DNA from: Yersinia thracica
Lineage (GTDB): Bacteria; Pseudomonadota; Gammaproteobacteria; Enterobacterales; Enterobacteriaceae
Direction of reading: 5' to 3'
NCBI RefSeq assembly: GCF_902170565.1
Contig: NZ_CABHXX010000067.1
Location: 1-64,000 of the forward strand
Length of the DNA: 64,000 nucleotides
Part shown: positions 36,562-46,985 of the stretch, one piece after another
Layout: each line of letters opens with the position of its first letter
Numbering within the stretch: the first letter of the stretch is position 1
Notes under the pieces: model-generated
Seen by the model: only the letters and a program-made list of their open reading frames with translations
Databases searched by the model: none
What the model was told of the DNA's origin: nothing
Translations under genes and position numbers: made by a program

Positions 36562-37530
36562 TTATTCAGTCACCTGGGCTAAACGCCCTTGAGCATCTTT
36601 TTGCTGACGATAACTTTTTGCAGCTCCAGGAATTGGTGCAGCCTTGCCAGTTTCCATCCAACTGCGCAGGCGGTTTGCATCCGCAAAATGCGTATATTTG
36701 CCAAAAGCATCCAAAACAACCAATGCAACAGGGCGATTACCAATAACGGTACGCATTGCCAGACAATGCCCTGCCTGATTGGTAAAACCGGTTTTAGTCA
36801 GCTGAATATTCCATTTATCGTTATAAACTAAATGGTTAGTATTGCGGAAAGGCAACGTATAATTGGGATCACGGAACGTAGCCATTTTCTCGGTAGTGGT
36901 ACTTAATTGACCAATCAGTGGGTATTGTTTGGTCGCTATCAATAATTTAGTGAGGTCACGCGCCGTCGACACATTATTAATCGACAGACCGGTTGGTTCG
37001 ACATAGCGAGTTTTCGTCATTCCTAGCGATTTAGCTTTTGCATTCATCGCCTTAATAAAGGCGTTATATCCACCGGGGTAATGATGAGCCAAACTAGCTG
37101 CGGCACGGTTTTCCGACGACATGAGCGCCAGCAACAGCATATCTTTGCGGCTAATTTCACTGTTCACTCGAACCCGAGAAAATACCCCTTTCATTTCTTT
37201 GGTTTGATGGATATCAACCGAAATAATCTCATCAAGCGGCAACTTGGCATCTAATACCACCATTGCTGTCATCAGTTTGGTGATTGAAGCAATCGGCACA
37301 ACTTCATCTGCATTGTTGGCATAAATGACTTTATTTGTTTGTAAATCAACCACCATCGCGCTCCCCGAAGCCAATTCAAGAGGAGCCTTTCCTTTAACTT
37401 CATTAGCTCCGCCACTCGCTATCGCAATAGGAACGACACTGATAGAGGTAGATAAAAGCAAGAAACTTAATAGTGCAAAACGGATTTTCACATGCATGTT
37501 AGTCAGCTTAAATAGGTTGTCTGGAGACAT
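36562..37530 (-). CDS. pbpG: D-alanyl-D-alanine endopeptidase (penicillin-binding protein 7)
   Basis: Periplasmic peptidoglycan endopeptidase cleaving DD-crosslinks. The three penicillin-binding motifs are SITK (ASITK, about residue 82), SEN (SSEN, about 139) and KTG (TKTGFTN, about 245). A hydrophobic signal peptide spans about 15-38, ending AIASGG. The annotated start gives 322 residues. Met-12 (37497, MHVKIRF) would give a normal signal peptide and is equally plausible, since neither has a strong ribosome site. Confidence 0.93.
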   Translation of the reverse strand: MSPDNLFKLTNMHVKIRFALLSFLLLSTSISVVPIAIASGGANEVKGKAPLELASGSAMVVDLQTNKVIYANNADEVVPIASITKLMTAMVVLDAKLPLDEIISVDIHQTKEMKGVFSRVRVNSEISRKDMLLLALMSSENRAAASLAHHYPGGYNAFIKAMNAKAKSLGMTKTRYVEPTGLSINNVSTARDLTKLLIATKQYPLIGQLSTTTEKMATFRDPNYTLPFRNTNHLVYNDKWNIQLTKTGFTNQAGHCLAMRTVIGNRPVALVVLDAFGKYTHFADANRLRSWMETGKAAPIPGAAKSYRQQKDAQGRLAQVTE

Positions 37531-37902
37531 TATGGTTGATCCGGCGCATTATAAATTACAGTAATGCCCTGCGCACCACACATTCTTAAAATGATTGTTA
37601 CAAACATTAAAGCTGCCTAGTCATTGCTCAACAGTAAACATTTCCGAAAGAAAACAAAGCTAAAGTTATGATAGTGACTATTTTAAAAGATAGTTTTTGT
37701 TTATAAAACAATCAATATGCTCTGGTAGACTGGCTTATGCTGTAAACATTAAATTTTAGTCAATTTATCACCGGGCATTTTAATTAATCAAAATAATCTC
37801 AACAGTGCCTCAATAATGAGAAAAAATATCTGTATCAGACTAAATATCATCCTATAATTGCCAACATAAACTTTATGATAAATCTAATTTTTAGGTGTTT
37901 AT
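37531..37902. other. Intergenic region, no feature recognised
   Basis: 372 AT-rich bases between pbpG and the 58-codon gene, which diverge. It should hold both promoters. No operator or repeat was recognised. Confidence 0.5.
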
Positions 37903-38079
37903 ATGGGAACAACAATTTTTGGTATTCTCTTCGGCGTATTTTTAATCGCAGCGGGCCTTGCTGACATTCATGATGAGAACTTGGCATCTTTGACATTTTG
38001 GGTTGATGCATTGCTGATTTTTGTTGGGGCAGTATTCCTATTGGGTATTGCTAAATTTATCGGCCGCAAGAAAAAGTAA
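37903..38079 (+). CDS. Small two-helix inner-membrane protein, unknown
   Basis: 58 residues, preceded by TAGGTGTTTAT. The sequence MGTTIFGILFGVFLIAAGLA, then DIHDENLASLTFWVDALL and IFVGAVFLLGIAKFIGRKKK has two hydrophobic helices (about 4-20 and 31-52), a short acidic loop, and a basic end that should lie in the cytoplasm. It resembles other tiny enterobacterial membrane proteins but I recognise no named family. The nearby palindromic element supplies a plus-strand terminator. It was not listed among longer frames because of its size. Confidence 0.65.
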   Translation: MGTTIFGILFGVFLIAAGLADIHDENLASLTFWVDALLIFVGAVFLLGIAKFIGRKKK

Positions 38080-38095
38080 CATCCGGTTCTTTATC

Positions 38096-38317
38096 AAAAA
38101 AGGCGTTTAAAGCGCCTCAGACTGCTGACAAACCCCAATGACTCGATCTCGGGTGGTGAGGACGGGCAGAAGAGTAAAGCGTCCGCGCCAGGGATGGCGC
38201 GGCTCGAGCCTACAGGGATGCTTGTTTTTACAAAGGAAGTACGGTGTCTTTACGATCTGCCTGTTTTCACCGCTGCAGGCACTTTGTCAATAACCTCAGG
38301 CGCTTAAAGCGCCTTTT
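38096..38317. repeat. Palindromic element with outward-facing terminator arms
   Basis: The left arm AGGCGTTTAAAGCGCCT (38101-38117) and the right arm AGGCGCTTAAAGCGCCT (38298-38314) are each self-complementary hairpins, and the segments inside them (TGACAAA and TTTGTCA) are inverted too. Between them is a stem CCGCGCCA/TGGCGCGG and the GGCTCGAGCCTACAGGGATG block common in gammaproteobacterial intergenic regions. The left arm is followed by T residues on the minus strand and the right arm by TTTTATTT on the plus strand. It may belong to the Yersinia palindromic (YPAL) type families; this is unverified. Confidence 0.65.
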
Positions 38318-38330
38318 ATTTCCGTTTACC

Positions 38331-39362
38331 TTATGCCAAATCTGTCATCACCCGTTGAGCAATTTCAAAGTAAATAATCAGACCTGTGCCATCAATAAAG
38401 GTCGCAATAAAGGGGGCAGACACCACCGCAGGATCTATAGACAAGCGCTTTAATACCATCGGAATAATGGAAGAAATAATGGCGCTCCATACTGTGATCG
38501 CAACGACAGTTAAGCTCACGACGATAGTGACTTCCATTCCTACCCCAAGGAACCAGGCGCGGATCCAAGCAGCTAAACCAATAGTTGCCGCTACCATTAG
38601 AGAAGTAGAAACCTCTTTACGCAATACTGCGCCAATATTGCGTAAACTAACTTCACCTAATGCCATTGCTCGTACTAAAGTGGAGGTAATTTGTGTTCCA
38701 CTGTTCCCACCCGTACCAATTAATAATGGGATAAAAAATGCCAAGGCAATAGCGGCTTCGAGTTGTTCCTCAAACGCTTTTAATACCGTGCCAGTATAAG
38801 CCTCTGCGACAAATAACAGTAATAACCAAACAACCCGTTTGCGCCATAATGTTACTGGGCTGGTTTGTAAATATGGCTCATCCAGGGGGAAACTAGCGCC
38901 TTGTCTTTGAGCATCATCGGTATTTTCATCTTCAATCAACTCAGCAATATCTTGAGCCCTTAATACTCCCATTAATTTACCGTGACTTAATACTGGAACG
39001 ATATCTAAACCGTTTTTTGACAATAGGCTGACCGCCTCATGACGCTTCTGATCTGGTGATACAGAGAAATAACTTTGATTGATAATTTGAAAAACTTTTA
39101 TATCTTGCTGTTCTTCCGTCAATAATTTTTTAACTGAGAGTAAACCAAGCAAATGCCGATTATCATTAGTGACCAATAATTGTGTCGGTATTTCATCATC
39201 AGAGATATTCTGCAAGAAATAAGTTTTAGCCTCAGCGACTGACATATCAGCAGACACCGTAATATAGGCATCACTCATATAAGCGCCTAAAGTCGATTCC
39301 TTATCTTCGCCTGGATGGAACTGGCCTTGCTTTTGCAAGGCTAAATCGAGATGTGAACTCAT
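38331..39362 (-). CDS. mgtE: MgtE-family magnesium transporter, short form
   Basis: 343 residues. Two CBS domains are visible at about 25-90 and 93-150 (LGAYMSDAYITV and DIVPVLSHGKLMGVLRAQDIAELI). The C-terminal MgtE channel domain has five membrane segments, with PLLIGTGGNSGTQITSTLVRAMALGE near 215-240 and the terminal FIDGTGLIIYFEIAQ. The usual N-terminal superhelical gating domain (~120 residues) is missing, against ~450 residues for typical MgtE. The preceding M-box riboswitch fits a magnesium role. Confidence 0.88.
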   Translation of the reverse strand: MSSHLDLALQKQGQFHPGEDKESTLGAYMSDAYITVSADMSVAEAKTYFLQNISDDEIPTQLLVTNDNRHLLGLLSVKKLLTEEQQDIKVFQIINQSYFSVSPDQKRHEAVSLLSKNGLDIVPVLSHGKLMGVLRAQDIAELIEDENTDDAQRQGASFPLDEPYLQTSPVTLWRKRVVWLLLLFVAEAYTGTVLKAFEEQLEAAIALAFFIPLLIGTGGNSGTQITSTLVRAMALGEVSLRNIGAVLRKEVSTSLMVAATIGLAAWIRAWFLGVGMEVTIVVSLTVVAITVWSAIISSIIPMVLKRLSIDPAVVSAPFIATFIDGTGLIIYFEIAQRVMTDLA

Positions 39363-39439
39363 AAAAGACCCTATTACTGTTATTAATCAATTAAACAGTC
39401 CTCACATAGGGGCGTAACCAGATTAGAGAGTGCTCCATG

Positions 39440-39610
39440 GCTATCTCCGTGTCTAAGTTTTAGCACTATACAACGTATCTGATTTCTCAGAAGTTACTTT
39501 GGGCTATACCTTAATCCGATATAGCCTGTCCTAACCTTGGGCGTCTCTGGACGTCATCAGATCAGTAACCTGTGTTTGTATAGGAGCCTCGCCTAACGAG
39601 ATACTGCATT
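39440..39610 (-). promoter_or_regulatory. M-box (ykoK) magnesium riboswitch
   Basis: On the minus strand the conserved core elements are present in order: GTTAGGCGAGGCTCCTATAC (from 39598), GACGTCCAGAGACGCC (near 39555), GGTATAGCCC and GTATAGTGCTAAAA (ending near 39457). These match the M-box consensus. Magnesium binding would switch off mgtE. I see no clear T-run terminator before the start codon, so control may act at translation or through Rho. Confidence 0.9.
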
Positions 39611-39876
39611 TAAAATGCCCACACACTATAAGCGTGATACTTAAAACAAATCAAAAAAATAACCATTCTCGTTTAAGGTGTATTTAGTTTTCGCCAAGAA
39701 ACAATAGTTAATGTTTAGTAATGATTTATTGTTATTTAATCAATGTTAAATAATACCAGAGGTGGTCATTATTCCTACTGTACGAGTATATCCACTTAGG
39801 CTATATTTCTTTAAATCCCAGTAAAAATGCCATTATGGCATGGCATAAAATCACCATGATAAGAAGGAACTTATTG
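39611..39876. other. Divergent promoter region of mgtE and the secreted protein gene
   Basis: About 266 AT-rich bases upstream of the M-box and of the secreted-protein gene. It must contain both promoters. Nothing else was recognised. Confidence 0.5.
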
Positions 39877-40509
39877 ATGCGAATTTTAGTTAATACATCT
39901 ATATTATTTATGTGTTCTATAGTAGGGGTGGGGTCTGTATCTGCTAATGAAATAATCTTATGGCGAGAACCCGCCCCTATGGTGAAAGAAGGAAAATATT
40001 ACAGTCTTATCGTCGATCGAGGGCAACTGCAAAAAGCAGTCAAGAACACCAATAATGATTATCTTTTTTCTGAAAAAGGGAACGGTATTAAGCCGTTAGT
40101 GTTAATCGGCTCTCCTCTTGAGATTTCAGAGTTTTTGATTAAAAACGAAACTCGTGGTATCGAAAATCATATCAAAGAACTGCCAGATATCTATATGGGC
40201 ATCACAAATTATGTCCCCCAAAAACGTTTTACCGGGTTATTTCCATTACATGACTTATTAACCAAAAGTGTTGAGCAGGCACTAAAATTCGTGCCAGTAG
40301 GCACTATTCTGACTGATACGGCCGGTATTCCTTCAGATCTAAACGAAATGTACGACGTTATTAAGAAATTGAAAAATAAAGATAAAATTGATGGAAAGCT
40401 TCTTTATGTCAAGTTTAGCTATCTACCGGAGGATGGAATGAAAAAGGTGGGTAGGAAAACAGTCAGTTTCGGTAAAATACTTAAACAAATGCAGGATGGA
40501 AATAAATAA
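39877..40509 (+). CDS. Secreted protein of unknown function
   Basis: 210 residues from the ATG at 39877, chosen because AAGGAACTTATTG precedes it and the protein then begins with a signal peptide (about 1-23, MRILVNTSILFMCSIVGVGS, then VSA). The two earlier in-frame ATGs would bury the signal. The mature part is lysine-rich and soluble, without cysteines, with NEIILWREPAPMVKEGKYY near its start. I recognise no domain. Codon use is AT-richer than dusC next door, which could mean recent gain. A likely periplasmic protein. Confidence 0.65.
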   Translation: MRILVNTSILFMCSIVGVGSVSANEIILWREPAPMVKEGKYYSLIVDRGQLQKAVKNTNNDYLFSEKGNGIKPLVLIGSPLEISEFLIKNETRGIENHIKELPDIYMGITNYVPQKRFTGLFPLHDLLTKSVEQALKFVPVGTILTDTAGIPSDLNEMYDVIKKLKNKDKIDGKLLYVKFSYLPEDGMKKVGRKTVSFGKILKQMQDGNK

Positions 40510-40524
40510 GCCAGCAAAAACGGC

Positions 40525-40566
40525 CCCCTGGCAAACACTTTCAATTAGTCCCAGGGGCAGTGTTTG
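40525..40566. other. Possible H-type pseudoknot downstream of the secreted-protein gene
   Basis: CCCCTGG (40525-40531) is complementary to CCAGGGG (40551-40557), and CAAACACT (40532-40539) to AGTGTTTG (40559-40566). The order A-B-A'-B' cannot nest as simple hairpins. It lies between two convergent genes and may act as a 3' end structure for either. Confidence 0.5.
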
Positions 40567-40579
40567 ATAATGCCTAAAG

Positions 40580-41512
40580 CTAAATACGTTGGATAGCGAG
40601 CGCAATATCTTTCGAGGTTTTTAACGCGCGTATTTCGCCAAATAAATCCGTGGCTTCAGCATATTCTTTACGCAGATACCCTAGCCACTGTTTGATGCGG
40701 GCTACATGATATAAGCCCGTATCGCCCTGCTTTTCTAGCTGAACATATTTTTTCAACAGTTTGACCACTTCCGGCCACCGCATTCGCGGTTCGTTATACT
40801 TCACAACTCGGCTCAAGTTTGGCACATTCAGCGCCCCTCGGCCTAACATCACGGCATCACAGCCCGTCACTTTCATGCACTCTTGTGCGCTCTGATAATC
40901 CCAAATTTCACCGTTGGCGATCACCGGAATAGTGAGCCGCTGGCGGATCTCACCGATCGCCTGCCAGTTAATGCGTTCAGCTTGATAACCATCTTCTTTG
41001 GTACGGCCATGTACCGCCAGTTCTGTTGCACCCGCTTGTTGTACCGCATCGGCAATTTCAAACTGACGATCGCCCGAATCCCAGCCTAGACGAATTTTTA
41101 CTGTTACCGGCAAATGAGCCGGAACAGCCTCACGCATGGCTTTGGTTCCCCGATAAATCAGCTCGGGATCTTTCAGCAATGTAGCACCGCCACCGCTGCC
41201 ATTAACCAATTTTGACGGGCAACCACAGTTCAAATCGACCCCGTAAGATCCCAATTCAACCGCACGAGCGGCGTTTTCCGCCAACCATTCTGGGTATTGG
41301 CCTAACAATTGGATACGAACCTGAGTGCCGGAGGAAGTGCGGCTCTGATGATGCAGTTCAGGGCACAGACGATAGAAAGATTTTGCCGGCAATAACTGAT
41401 CGACTACCCGTAAAAACTCGGTGATACAAAGGTCGTAATCATTGACTTCACTAAGAAGCTCGCGCACCAGTGAGTCTAATACACCCTCCATCGGCGCCAG
41501 TATTACCCGCAT
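40580..41512 (-). CDS. dusC: tRNA-dihydrouridine(16) synthase
   Basis: Flavoenzyme reducing uridine 16 in tRNA. The ATG at 41512, after GGGGGTCATTAGC, gives 310 residues (E. coli 315); the frame upstream lacks similarity. Family motifs are LAPMEGVLD at the start, the active-site cysteine in LNCGCPSK near 98, [10 protein letters not shown], the substrate region [11 protein letters not shown], and [11 protein letters not shown] near 175. FMN-binding residues lie in NGEIWD and MLGRGAL. It stands alone. Confidence 0.93.
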   Translation of the reverse strand: MRVILAPMEGVLDSLVRELLSEVNDYDLCITEFLRVVDQLLPAKSFYRLCPELHHQSRTSSGTQVRIQLLGQYPEWLAENAARAVELGSYGVDLNCGCPSKLVNGSGGGATLLKDPELIYRGTKAMREAVPAHLPVTVKIRLGWDSGDRQFEIADAVQQAGATELAVHGRTKEDGYQAERINWQAIGEIRQRLTIPVIANGEIWDYQSAQECMKVTGCDAVMLGRGALNVPNLSRVVKYNEPRMRWPEVVKLLKKYVQLEKQGDTGLYHVARIKQWLGYLRKEYAEATDLFGEIRALKTSKDIALAIQRI

Positions 41513-41663
41513 GCTAATGACCCCCGCCCCTCTATCCACGCCATGAATACACCCTGCCCAGTACCTATAAAACCAACATAGTATAATAGTAAAAAAGACC
41601 GGCAATGATACGGGGGAAGCAGGGAATAAAACAAGGGATAACCCAGTAATGACATGAATTCAG

Positions 41664-41698
41664 ATGAAAAAAAACCGCCTCCGAAGAAGCGGTTTTAT
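41664..41698 (-). terminator. Intrinsic terminator of rhlE
   Basis: On the minus strand AACCGCTTCTTCGGAGGCGG forms an imperfect stem, followed by eight T residues (A-run 41665-41672 on the plus strand). Confidence 0.85.
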
Positions 41699-41716
41699 CA
41701 GCGAATACTTTCTAGC

Positions 41717-43072
41717 TTATTCGCCTGGTTTGCGGCTACGACCACGTGAAGACGGGCCTGCTGGGCGGCGTTGACCATCAGCCTGGCTGCGCGGGCGGCT
41801 GGCACGGCTATCACCGCGACCTGCTGCACCACCACCATTTTGTGGACGACCCGCACTGCTACCACGGCCCATTCCAGGGCGCTGCGCACCACGGCCTTGG
41901 CGACCATTTTGAATCGGATCCGCTTTAATGCTTGGGTCCGGCTCATAGCCATCAAGTGCAATACGCGGAATTTCACGTTTCAGTAAGCGCTCAATATCAC
42001 GCAACAGTTTATGTTCATCAACACAAACCAGTGAAATCGCCTCGCCAGTGCGTTCCGCGCGGCCAGTACGGCCAATGCGGTGCACGTAATCTTCTGGTAC
42101 GTTTGGCAATTCATAGTTAACTACATGAGGTAACTGATCAATATCCAAACCACGCGCGGCGATATCAGTCGCTACCAATACACGGATTTTACCATCTTTA
42201 AAATCAGCCAATGCACGGGTACGCGCCCCTTGGCTCTTGTTGCCATGAATTGCGGCGGCAGTAATACCGTCTTTATTCAATTGCTCGGCTAAATGGTTAG
42301 CGCCGTGTTTGGTGCGGTTGAACACCAATACTTGCTGCCAGTTACCTTCGCCAATCATCTGAGACAGCAGCTCACGCTTGCGGTTTTTATCAACAAAATG
42401 AACGCTTTGTGCAATTTGTTCCGATGCGGTGTTACGGCGCGCGACTTCAACAGAAGCCGGGTTGTGCAACAACTTGCTGGCTAAACCTTTAATTTCATCA
42501 GAGAAAGTGGCAGAGAACAGCAAGTTTTGGCGTTTGGCTGGCAGTTTGGCCAAGACACGACGGATATCGTGAATAAAGCCCATATCCAGCATGCGGTCAG
42601 CTTCGTCCAATACCAAAATTTCAATTTTGGACAAATCAACAGCGTTCTGATGTTCCAGATCCAGTAAACGGCCTGGGGTGGCGACCAAAATATCCACACC
42701 ACCACGCAATTTCATCATCTGTGGGTTAATGCTAACGCCACCAAATACCACCAGCGAACGCAGCTTCAGGTATTTGCTGTAACTCTGTACGTTTTCGTCA
42801 ATCTGCGCAGCCAGTTCGCGGGTTGGCGTCAAAATCAACGCACGCACCGGACGACGGCCTTTAATTGGCTCTTGGTTCTGGCTCAGCAGTTGCAACAACG
42901 GCAAGGTGAAACCAGCGGTTTTACCCGTACCGGTTTGCGCACTGGCCATTAAATCACGGCCTTCCAGTACCACAGGGATTGCCTGACGTTGAATCGGTGT
43001 CGGCACAAGGTAGCCCTGCTCTTCAACAGCACGCAGGATGTCGGCGTTTAGGCCGAGAGAATCAAATGACAT
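41717..43072 (-). CDS. rhlE: ATP-dependent RNA helicase RhlE
   Basis: 451 residues from MSFDSLGL at 43072 (E. coli 454). DEAD-box motifs are in order: Q motif [10 protein letters not shown], Walker A AQTGTGKT (near 46), [28 protein letters not shown] (near 150), [16 protein letters not shown] and HRIGRTGRA. The C-terminal ~75 residues are a flexible Arg/Gly/Ser-rich RNA-binding tail. It assists ribosome assembly or RNA turnover. It diverges from cecR, as in E. coli. Confidence 0.94.
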   Translation of the reverse strand: MSFDSLGLNADILRAVEEQGYLVPTPIQRQAIPVVLEGRDLMASAQTGTGKTAGFTLPLLQLLSQNQEPIKGRRPVRALILTPTRELAAQIDENVQSYSKYLKLRSLVVFGGVSINPQMMKLRGGVDILVATPGRLLDLEHQNAVDLSKIEILVLDEADRMLDMGFIHDIRRVLAKLPAKRQNLLFSATFSDEIKGLASKLLHNPASVEVARRNTASEQIAQSVHFVDKNRKRELLSQMIGEGNWQQVLVFNRTKHGANHLAEQLNKDGITAAAIHGNKSQGARTRALADFKDGKIRVLVATDIAARGLDIDQLPHVVNYELPNVPEDYVHRIGRTGRAERTGEAISLVCVDEHKLLRDIERLLKREIPRIALDGYEPDPSIKADPIQNGRQGRGAQRPGMGRGSSAGRPQNGGGAAGRGDSRASRPRSQADGQRRPAGPSSRGRSRKPGE

Positions 43073-43458
43073 ATTACGAGAAGCTCCAGATCTTCCCAAT
43101 CCTGGCGATAACGTCAGGTGCAGTTTCAAGGGAAGATTATCAGACGAGGCATGAATTGAGGCATTACCACGAGGATTGGCACAAACTGCAGTGCACCATT
43201 GCGGCTGATTATAGCAGATGTTGGCAAGAAAAGGGAGATTTACGCGTTTCTTAAGAATTTTATTAACTCAAACATCAACAGAATTGATTTATTAGCATCT
43301 ATTAACCCATTCAGGATCACAAAAACAGGGCGAATTGCGGCCATAGCTTTACATATTCTCAGCAGAGACCTAAAGTTAATCATACGATTGATTTATTATT
43401 TAGCTATTATTATTAGCGCAAATCTTATCCATTTTTACCCAAATTTTGGGGAGTTACA
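43073..43458. other. rhlE-cecR divergent region
   Basis: 386 bases holding the rhlE and cecR promoters. The CecR protein of E. coli binds this region, but I could not pick out a convincing operator palindrome. Confidence 0.5.
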
Positions 43459-44184
43459 TTGAGTATGGAGCCTATGTCCCATTCCACACCTCACGATTTA
43501 ACACCATCAATACCAGTGACCAGCCGCGGTGAACAAGCGCGCCAACAACTGATACAAGCTGCGACCGAACTGTTCGGCGAACAGGGTTTGAAAGGGGCAA
43601 CCACCCGCGAGATTGCACAGCGGGCAGGACAGAATATTGCCGCGATTACTTATTACTTCAATTCTAAAGAAGGTTTGTATCTGGCGGTGGCACAACAAAT
43701 TGCGGATTTTATCCGGCAAGCATTTGCGCCACTGGCAGTGGAAATTGACCAGTTTCTACGGCTGCCGAGCCAGGAGCAAAGCCCAGAGCAGCAGTTACAT
43801 TTTATTCGCCGTGGTTTGCTGGAATTCAGCCATTTAATGACACAGCCGGAAACGCTAAATATCAGCAAAATCATGGCGCGGGAGCAACTCTCCCCCAGTG
43901 ATGCATACCCGCTGATTCATGCTCAGGCCATTGCGCCCTTACACCAAAAACTGAATTTGTTGCTGGCGGCATTCATTGGTGCCGATGCAAGTGAGACGAA
44001 AACCATTCTCCATACCCATGCATTGATTGGTGAGGTTCTGGCTTTCCGCATGGCGCGGGAAACTATCCGCCGGCAAGCGGGTTGGCTGGAAATTGGTAAA
44101 TCTGAAAGCGAGATGATTAATCAAGTGCTTATTGAACATATTGACCTGCTGCTTTATGGGCTGCGGGCGAAAGCATCGCAGTGA
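43459..44184 (+). CDS. cecR: TetR-family regulator CecR (YbiH)
   Basis: 241 residues. The N-terminal TetR helix-turn-helix reads [51 protein letters not shown] (about 28-80). The DUF1956-type ligand domain follows. E. coli CecR represses rhlE and ybhGFSR and affects cefoperazone and chloramphenicol sensitivity. Here it also sits between rhlE and ybhG with 49 bases before ybhG, so it probably heads the same operon. Met-3 or Met-6 is a possible alternative start. Confidence 0.92.
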   Translation: MSMEPMSHSTPHDLTPSIPVTSRGEQARQQLIQAATELFGEQGLKGATTREIAQRAGQNIAAITYYFNSKEGLYLAVAQQIADFIRQAFAPLAVEIDQFLRLPSQEQSPEQQLHFIRRGLLEFSHLMTQPETLNISKIMAREQLSPSDAYPLIHAQAIAPLHQKLNLLLAAFIGADASETKTILHTHALIGEVLAFRMARETIRRQAGWLEIGKSESEMINQVLIEHIDLLLYGLRAKASQ

Positions 44185-44233
44185 ACTCATTGACCTTATA
44201 GTTATAAAGAATTGGTTACAGATAGGGAGCATT

Positions 44234-45220
44234 ATGAATCGCAAGAAGATTATAGTGGCCGTCGTCATCGTCGCTTTGCTGGCGACCCTCGGTTACGGAT
44301 GGAATTATTATCGTCAACAACAGGACGCGACATTGACATTATATGGCAATGTCGATATTCGCACCGTGAATCTGGGCTTTAGAGTCGGTGGTCGGCTGGC
44401 TTCTCTGGCGGTTGATGAGGGGGATAAAGTTCAGCCGGGCGAAGTCTTGGGCAAACTGGATGACGGCCCGTATCTCAATGCCCTCAAGCAGGCTCAGGCC
44501 AATGTGCAAAGTGCGCAAGCCCAGTTGGATTTACTGAAAGCAGGTTACCGGGAAGAAGAAATTGCCCAAGTGCGGTCTGAAGTCTCTCAGCGCGAGGCCG
44601 CATTCAGTTATGCCGACAGCTTCTTAAAACGCCAACAAGGGCTGTGGGCAAGCAAGGCCGTATCAGCCAATGAGCTGGAAAATGCCCGTACCGCGCGCAG
44701 TCAGGCCCAGGCTAATCTGCAAGCATCAAAAGATAAACTCGCCCAATATTTGAGCGGTAACCGCCCGCAAGAAATCGCGCAGGCCGAAGCGAATCTGGCG
44801 CAAAGTGAAGCTGAATTGGCACAAGCCCAACTCAACTTGCAAGACGCCACCTTACTTTCGCCTTCTGGCGGGACAGTGCTGACACGCGCAGTTGAGCCGG
44901 GCACTATTTTGTCTGCCAGTAATACCGTCTTTACACTCTCGCTGACGGATCCGGTTTGGGTGCGGGCCTATGTCAGTGAGCGCCACTTGGGGCAAGCCAT
45001 TCCGGGGACTGAGGTCCAAATCTTTACCGATGGCCGCCCAGGCAAGCCTTATCACGGAAAAATTGGCTTTGTTTCGCCGACTGCCGAATTTACCCCTAAG
45101 AGTGTGGAAACACCGGATTTGCGCACCGACCTGGTTTATCGTTTGCGAATTATTATTACCGATGCTGATGAGTCACTACGCCAAGGTATGCCGGTCACCA
45201 TCAGCTTTGCACAACCTTAA
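44234..45220 (+). CDS. ybhG: Membrane-fusion protein YbhG of the YbhGFSR efflux system
   Basis: 328 residues from the ATG at 44234, with GGGAGCATT before it. An N-terminal membrane anchor or signal segment spans 5-22, followed by a lipoyl half, a coiled-coil hairpin (about 75-190, rich in Ala/Gln/Glu) and a second lipoyl and beta-barrel part ([17 protein letters not shown], near 212). It bridges the inner-membrane ABC exporter to an outer-membrane channel such as TolC. The long upstream frame overlapping cecR is rejected. Confidence 0.92.
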   Translation: MNRKKIIVAVVIVALLATLGYGWNYYRQQQDATLTLYGNVDIRTVNLGFRVGGRLASLAVDEGDKVQPGEVLGKLDDGPYLNALKQAQANVQSAQAQLDLLKAGYREEEIAQVRSEVSQREAAFSYADSFLKRQQGLWASKAVSANELENARTARSQAQANLQASKDKLAQYLSGNRPQEIAQAEANLAQSEAELAQAQLNLQDATLLSPSGGTVLTRAVEPGTILSASNTVFTLSLTDPVWVRAYVSERHLGQAIPGTEVQIFTDGRPGKPYHGKIGFVSPTAEFTPKSVETPDLRTDLVYRLRIIITDADESLRQGMPVTISFAQP

Positions 45221-45233
45221 GGCGGCATAAGTT

Positions 45234-46985
45234 ATGAATGGCATTCAGCATCTTATTACTCTGGAAGGTGTCGAAAAATCTTTCCCCGGACTAGAAAGCC
45301 CGGCGGTTGCCAGCCTGACTACTGAAATCCGCAGCGGGGCCGTCACCGGTTTGGTCGGGCCAGACGGCGCAGGTAAAACGACGCTGTTACGGATGTTGGC
45401 CGGGTTGCTGAAACCCAGCCAAGGTAAGCTAACGGTCGTCGGCCTTGACCCTGTAGAAAATGATCGCCAGTTACATTCCATCCTCGGCTATATGCCGCAA
45501 AAGTTTGGTTTATATGAAGATTTGACGGTGATGGAAAACCTGACGCTGTATGCCGATTTACGGGGCGTCACCGGTGAACAGCGCCGCCAGACCTTCGAGC
45601 GCCTGCTAACTTTTACCGATTTGACCCGCTTTACGGAGCGGCTGGCGGGCAAGCTATCCGGCGGCATGAAACAAAAATTGGGCTTGGCCTGTACTTTGGT
45701 CGGGCAGCCCAAAGTCTTGTTGCTGGATGAGCCGGGCGTTGGTGTCGACCCCATCTCACGCCGCGAGCTATGGCGCATGGTTCATGAGTTGGCAAGCGAC
45801 GGTATGCTCATTCTCTGGAGCACATCTTATCTGGATGAAGCCGAGCAATGCCGCGAGGTTTTGCTGCTCAATGAGGGGAAATTGCTCTATAGCGGCGCGC
45901 CACAAGAGCTGACGCAGCGCATGAGCGGCCGGACTATTCTTGTCGCAGCCCAAACCGGCACTAACCGCAAATTACTACAACATGCTTTGGCGCTACCTCA
46001 GGTCAGTGATGGGGTTATTCAAGGTAAATATGTGCGGCTGATCCTCAAACCGGACGTAGACCATAGCCAGATATTATCCCTGTTAAATCAGTCTAATGGC
46101 GGGATTATGGAGGCTGAACCGCGCTTTGAGGATGCCTTTATCGACTTGCTGGGTGGCGGCCCGGCCAGTGAATCCGCACTGGCGAAAATCATGCCCAAAG
46201 TCGAGGGCAGCCATGATGAAACGGTGATTGAGGCCCAAGAGTTAACCAAGAAATTTGGTGACTTTGCCGCCACCGACCATGTGAATTTTCAGGTCAAACG
46301 CGGGGAGATATTTGGTTTGCTCGGGCCGAACGGTGCCGGTAAATCGACCACATTTAAAATGATGTGTGGCTTGCTGGTTCCCAGTAGCGGCAAGGCTTTG
46401 GTGCTGGGGATGGATCTGAAAACCAGCTCCGGTAAAGCGCGCCAACATTTGGGTTATATGGCGCAGAAATTCTCACTGTATGGCAATCTGACGGTGGAGC
46501 AAAATCTGAAATTTTTCTCCGGTGTTTATGGCCTACAAGGGAAAACTCAACGCGAAAAAATAGCCGATATGACGTCGGCGTTTAATTTCACGCCAATTCT
46601 CAAGCAAACGCCCGACTCACTGCCACTTGGGTTCAAACAGCGCCTGGCGCTGGCTTGCGCCCTGATGCATGAGCCAGATATTCTGTTTCTGGACGAGCCT
46701 ACCTCCGGTGTTGATCCCCTCACCCGCCGTGAATTTTGGCTGCATATCAATGGGATGGTAGATAAAGGAGTGACTGTCATGGTCACCACCCACTTTATGG
46801 ATGAAGCAGAATATTGCGACCGTATCGGGCTGGTTTATCGTGGCAAAATTATTGCGGCGGGCACGCCAGATGAGCTAAAGCAGCAAGTTGCCACGGGTGA
46901 AGCCCCTAATCCATCAATGGAAGAAGCATTTATCGGGTTGGTTCTGCGCTATGACCAACAAAACGATAAGGAGCAACAATCATGA
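45234..46985 (+). CDS. ybhF: ABC exporter ATP-binding protein YbhF (duplicated)
   Basis: 583 residues with two complete ATPase modules. The first has Walker [10 protein letters not shown] (about 42-50), signature [12 protein letters not shown] and Walker [14 protein letters not shown]. The second has Walker [10 protein letters not shown] (about 363-371), signature region [12 protein letters not shown] (replacing LSGG) and Walker [14 protein letters not shown]. The second signature is degenerate (PLGFKQ), as in other YbhF/CcmA-type fusions. The stop overlaps ybhS by four bases (ATGA). Confidence 0.92.
   Translation: MNGIQHLITLEGVEKSFPGLESPAVASLTTEIRSGAVTGLVGPDGAGKTTLLRMLAGLLKPSQGKLTVVGLDPVENDRQLHSILGYMPQKFGLYEDLTVMENLTLYADLRGVTGEQRRQTFERLLTFTDLTRFTERLAGKLSGGMKQKLGLACTLVGQPKVLLLDEPGVGVDPISRRELWRMVHELASDGMLILWSTSYLDEAEQCREVLLLNEGKLLYSGAPQELTQRMSGRTILVAAQTGTNRKLLQHALALPQVSDGVIQGKYVRLILKPDVDHSQILSLLNQSNGGIMEAEPRFEDAFIDLLGGGPASESALAKIMPKVEGSHDETVIEAQELTKKFGDFAATDHVNFQVKRGEIFGLLGPNGAGKSTTFKMMCGLLVPSSGKALVLGMDLKTSSGKARQHLGYMAQKFSLYGNLTVEQNLKFFSGVYGLQGKTQREKIADMTSAFNFTPILKQTPDSLPLGFKQRLALACALMHEPDILFLDEPTSGVDPLTRREFWLHINGMVDKGVTVMVTTHFMDEAEYCDRIGLVYRGKIIAAGTPDELKQQVATGEAPNPSMEEAFIGLVLRYDQQNDKEQQS

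Noticed and set aside
41698-41976. Frame rich in Val and Ala opposite the rhlE tail region.
   Set aside because: It is a shifted frame of the low-complexity rhlE C-terminus.
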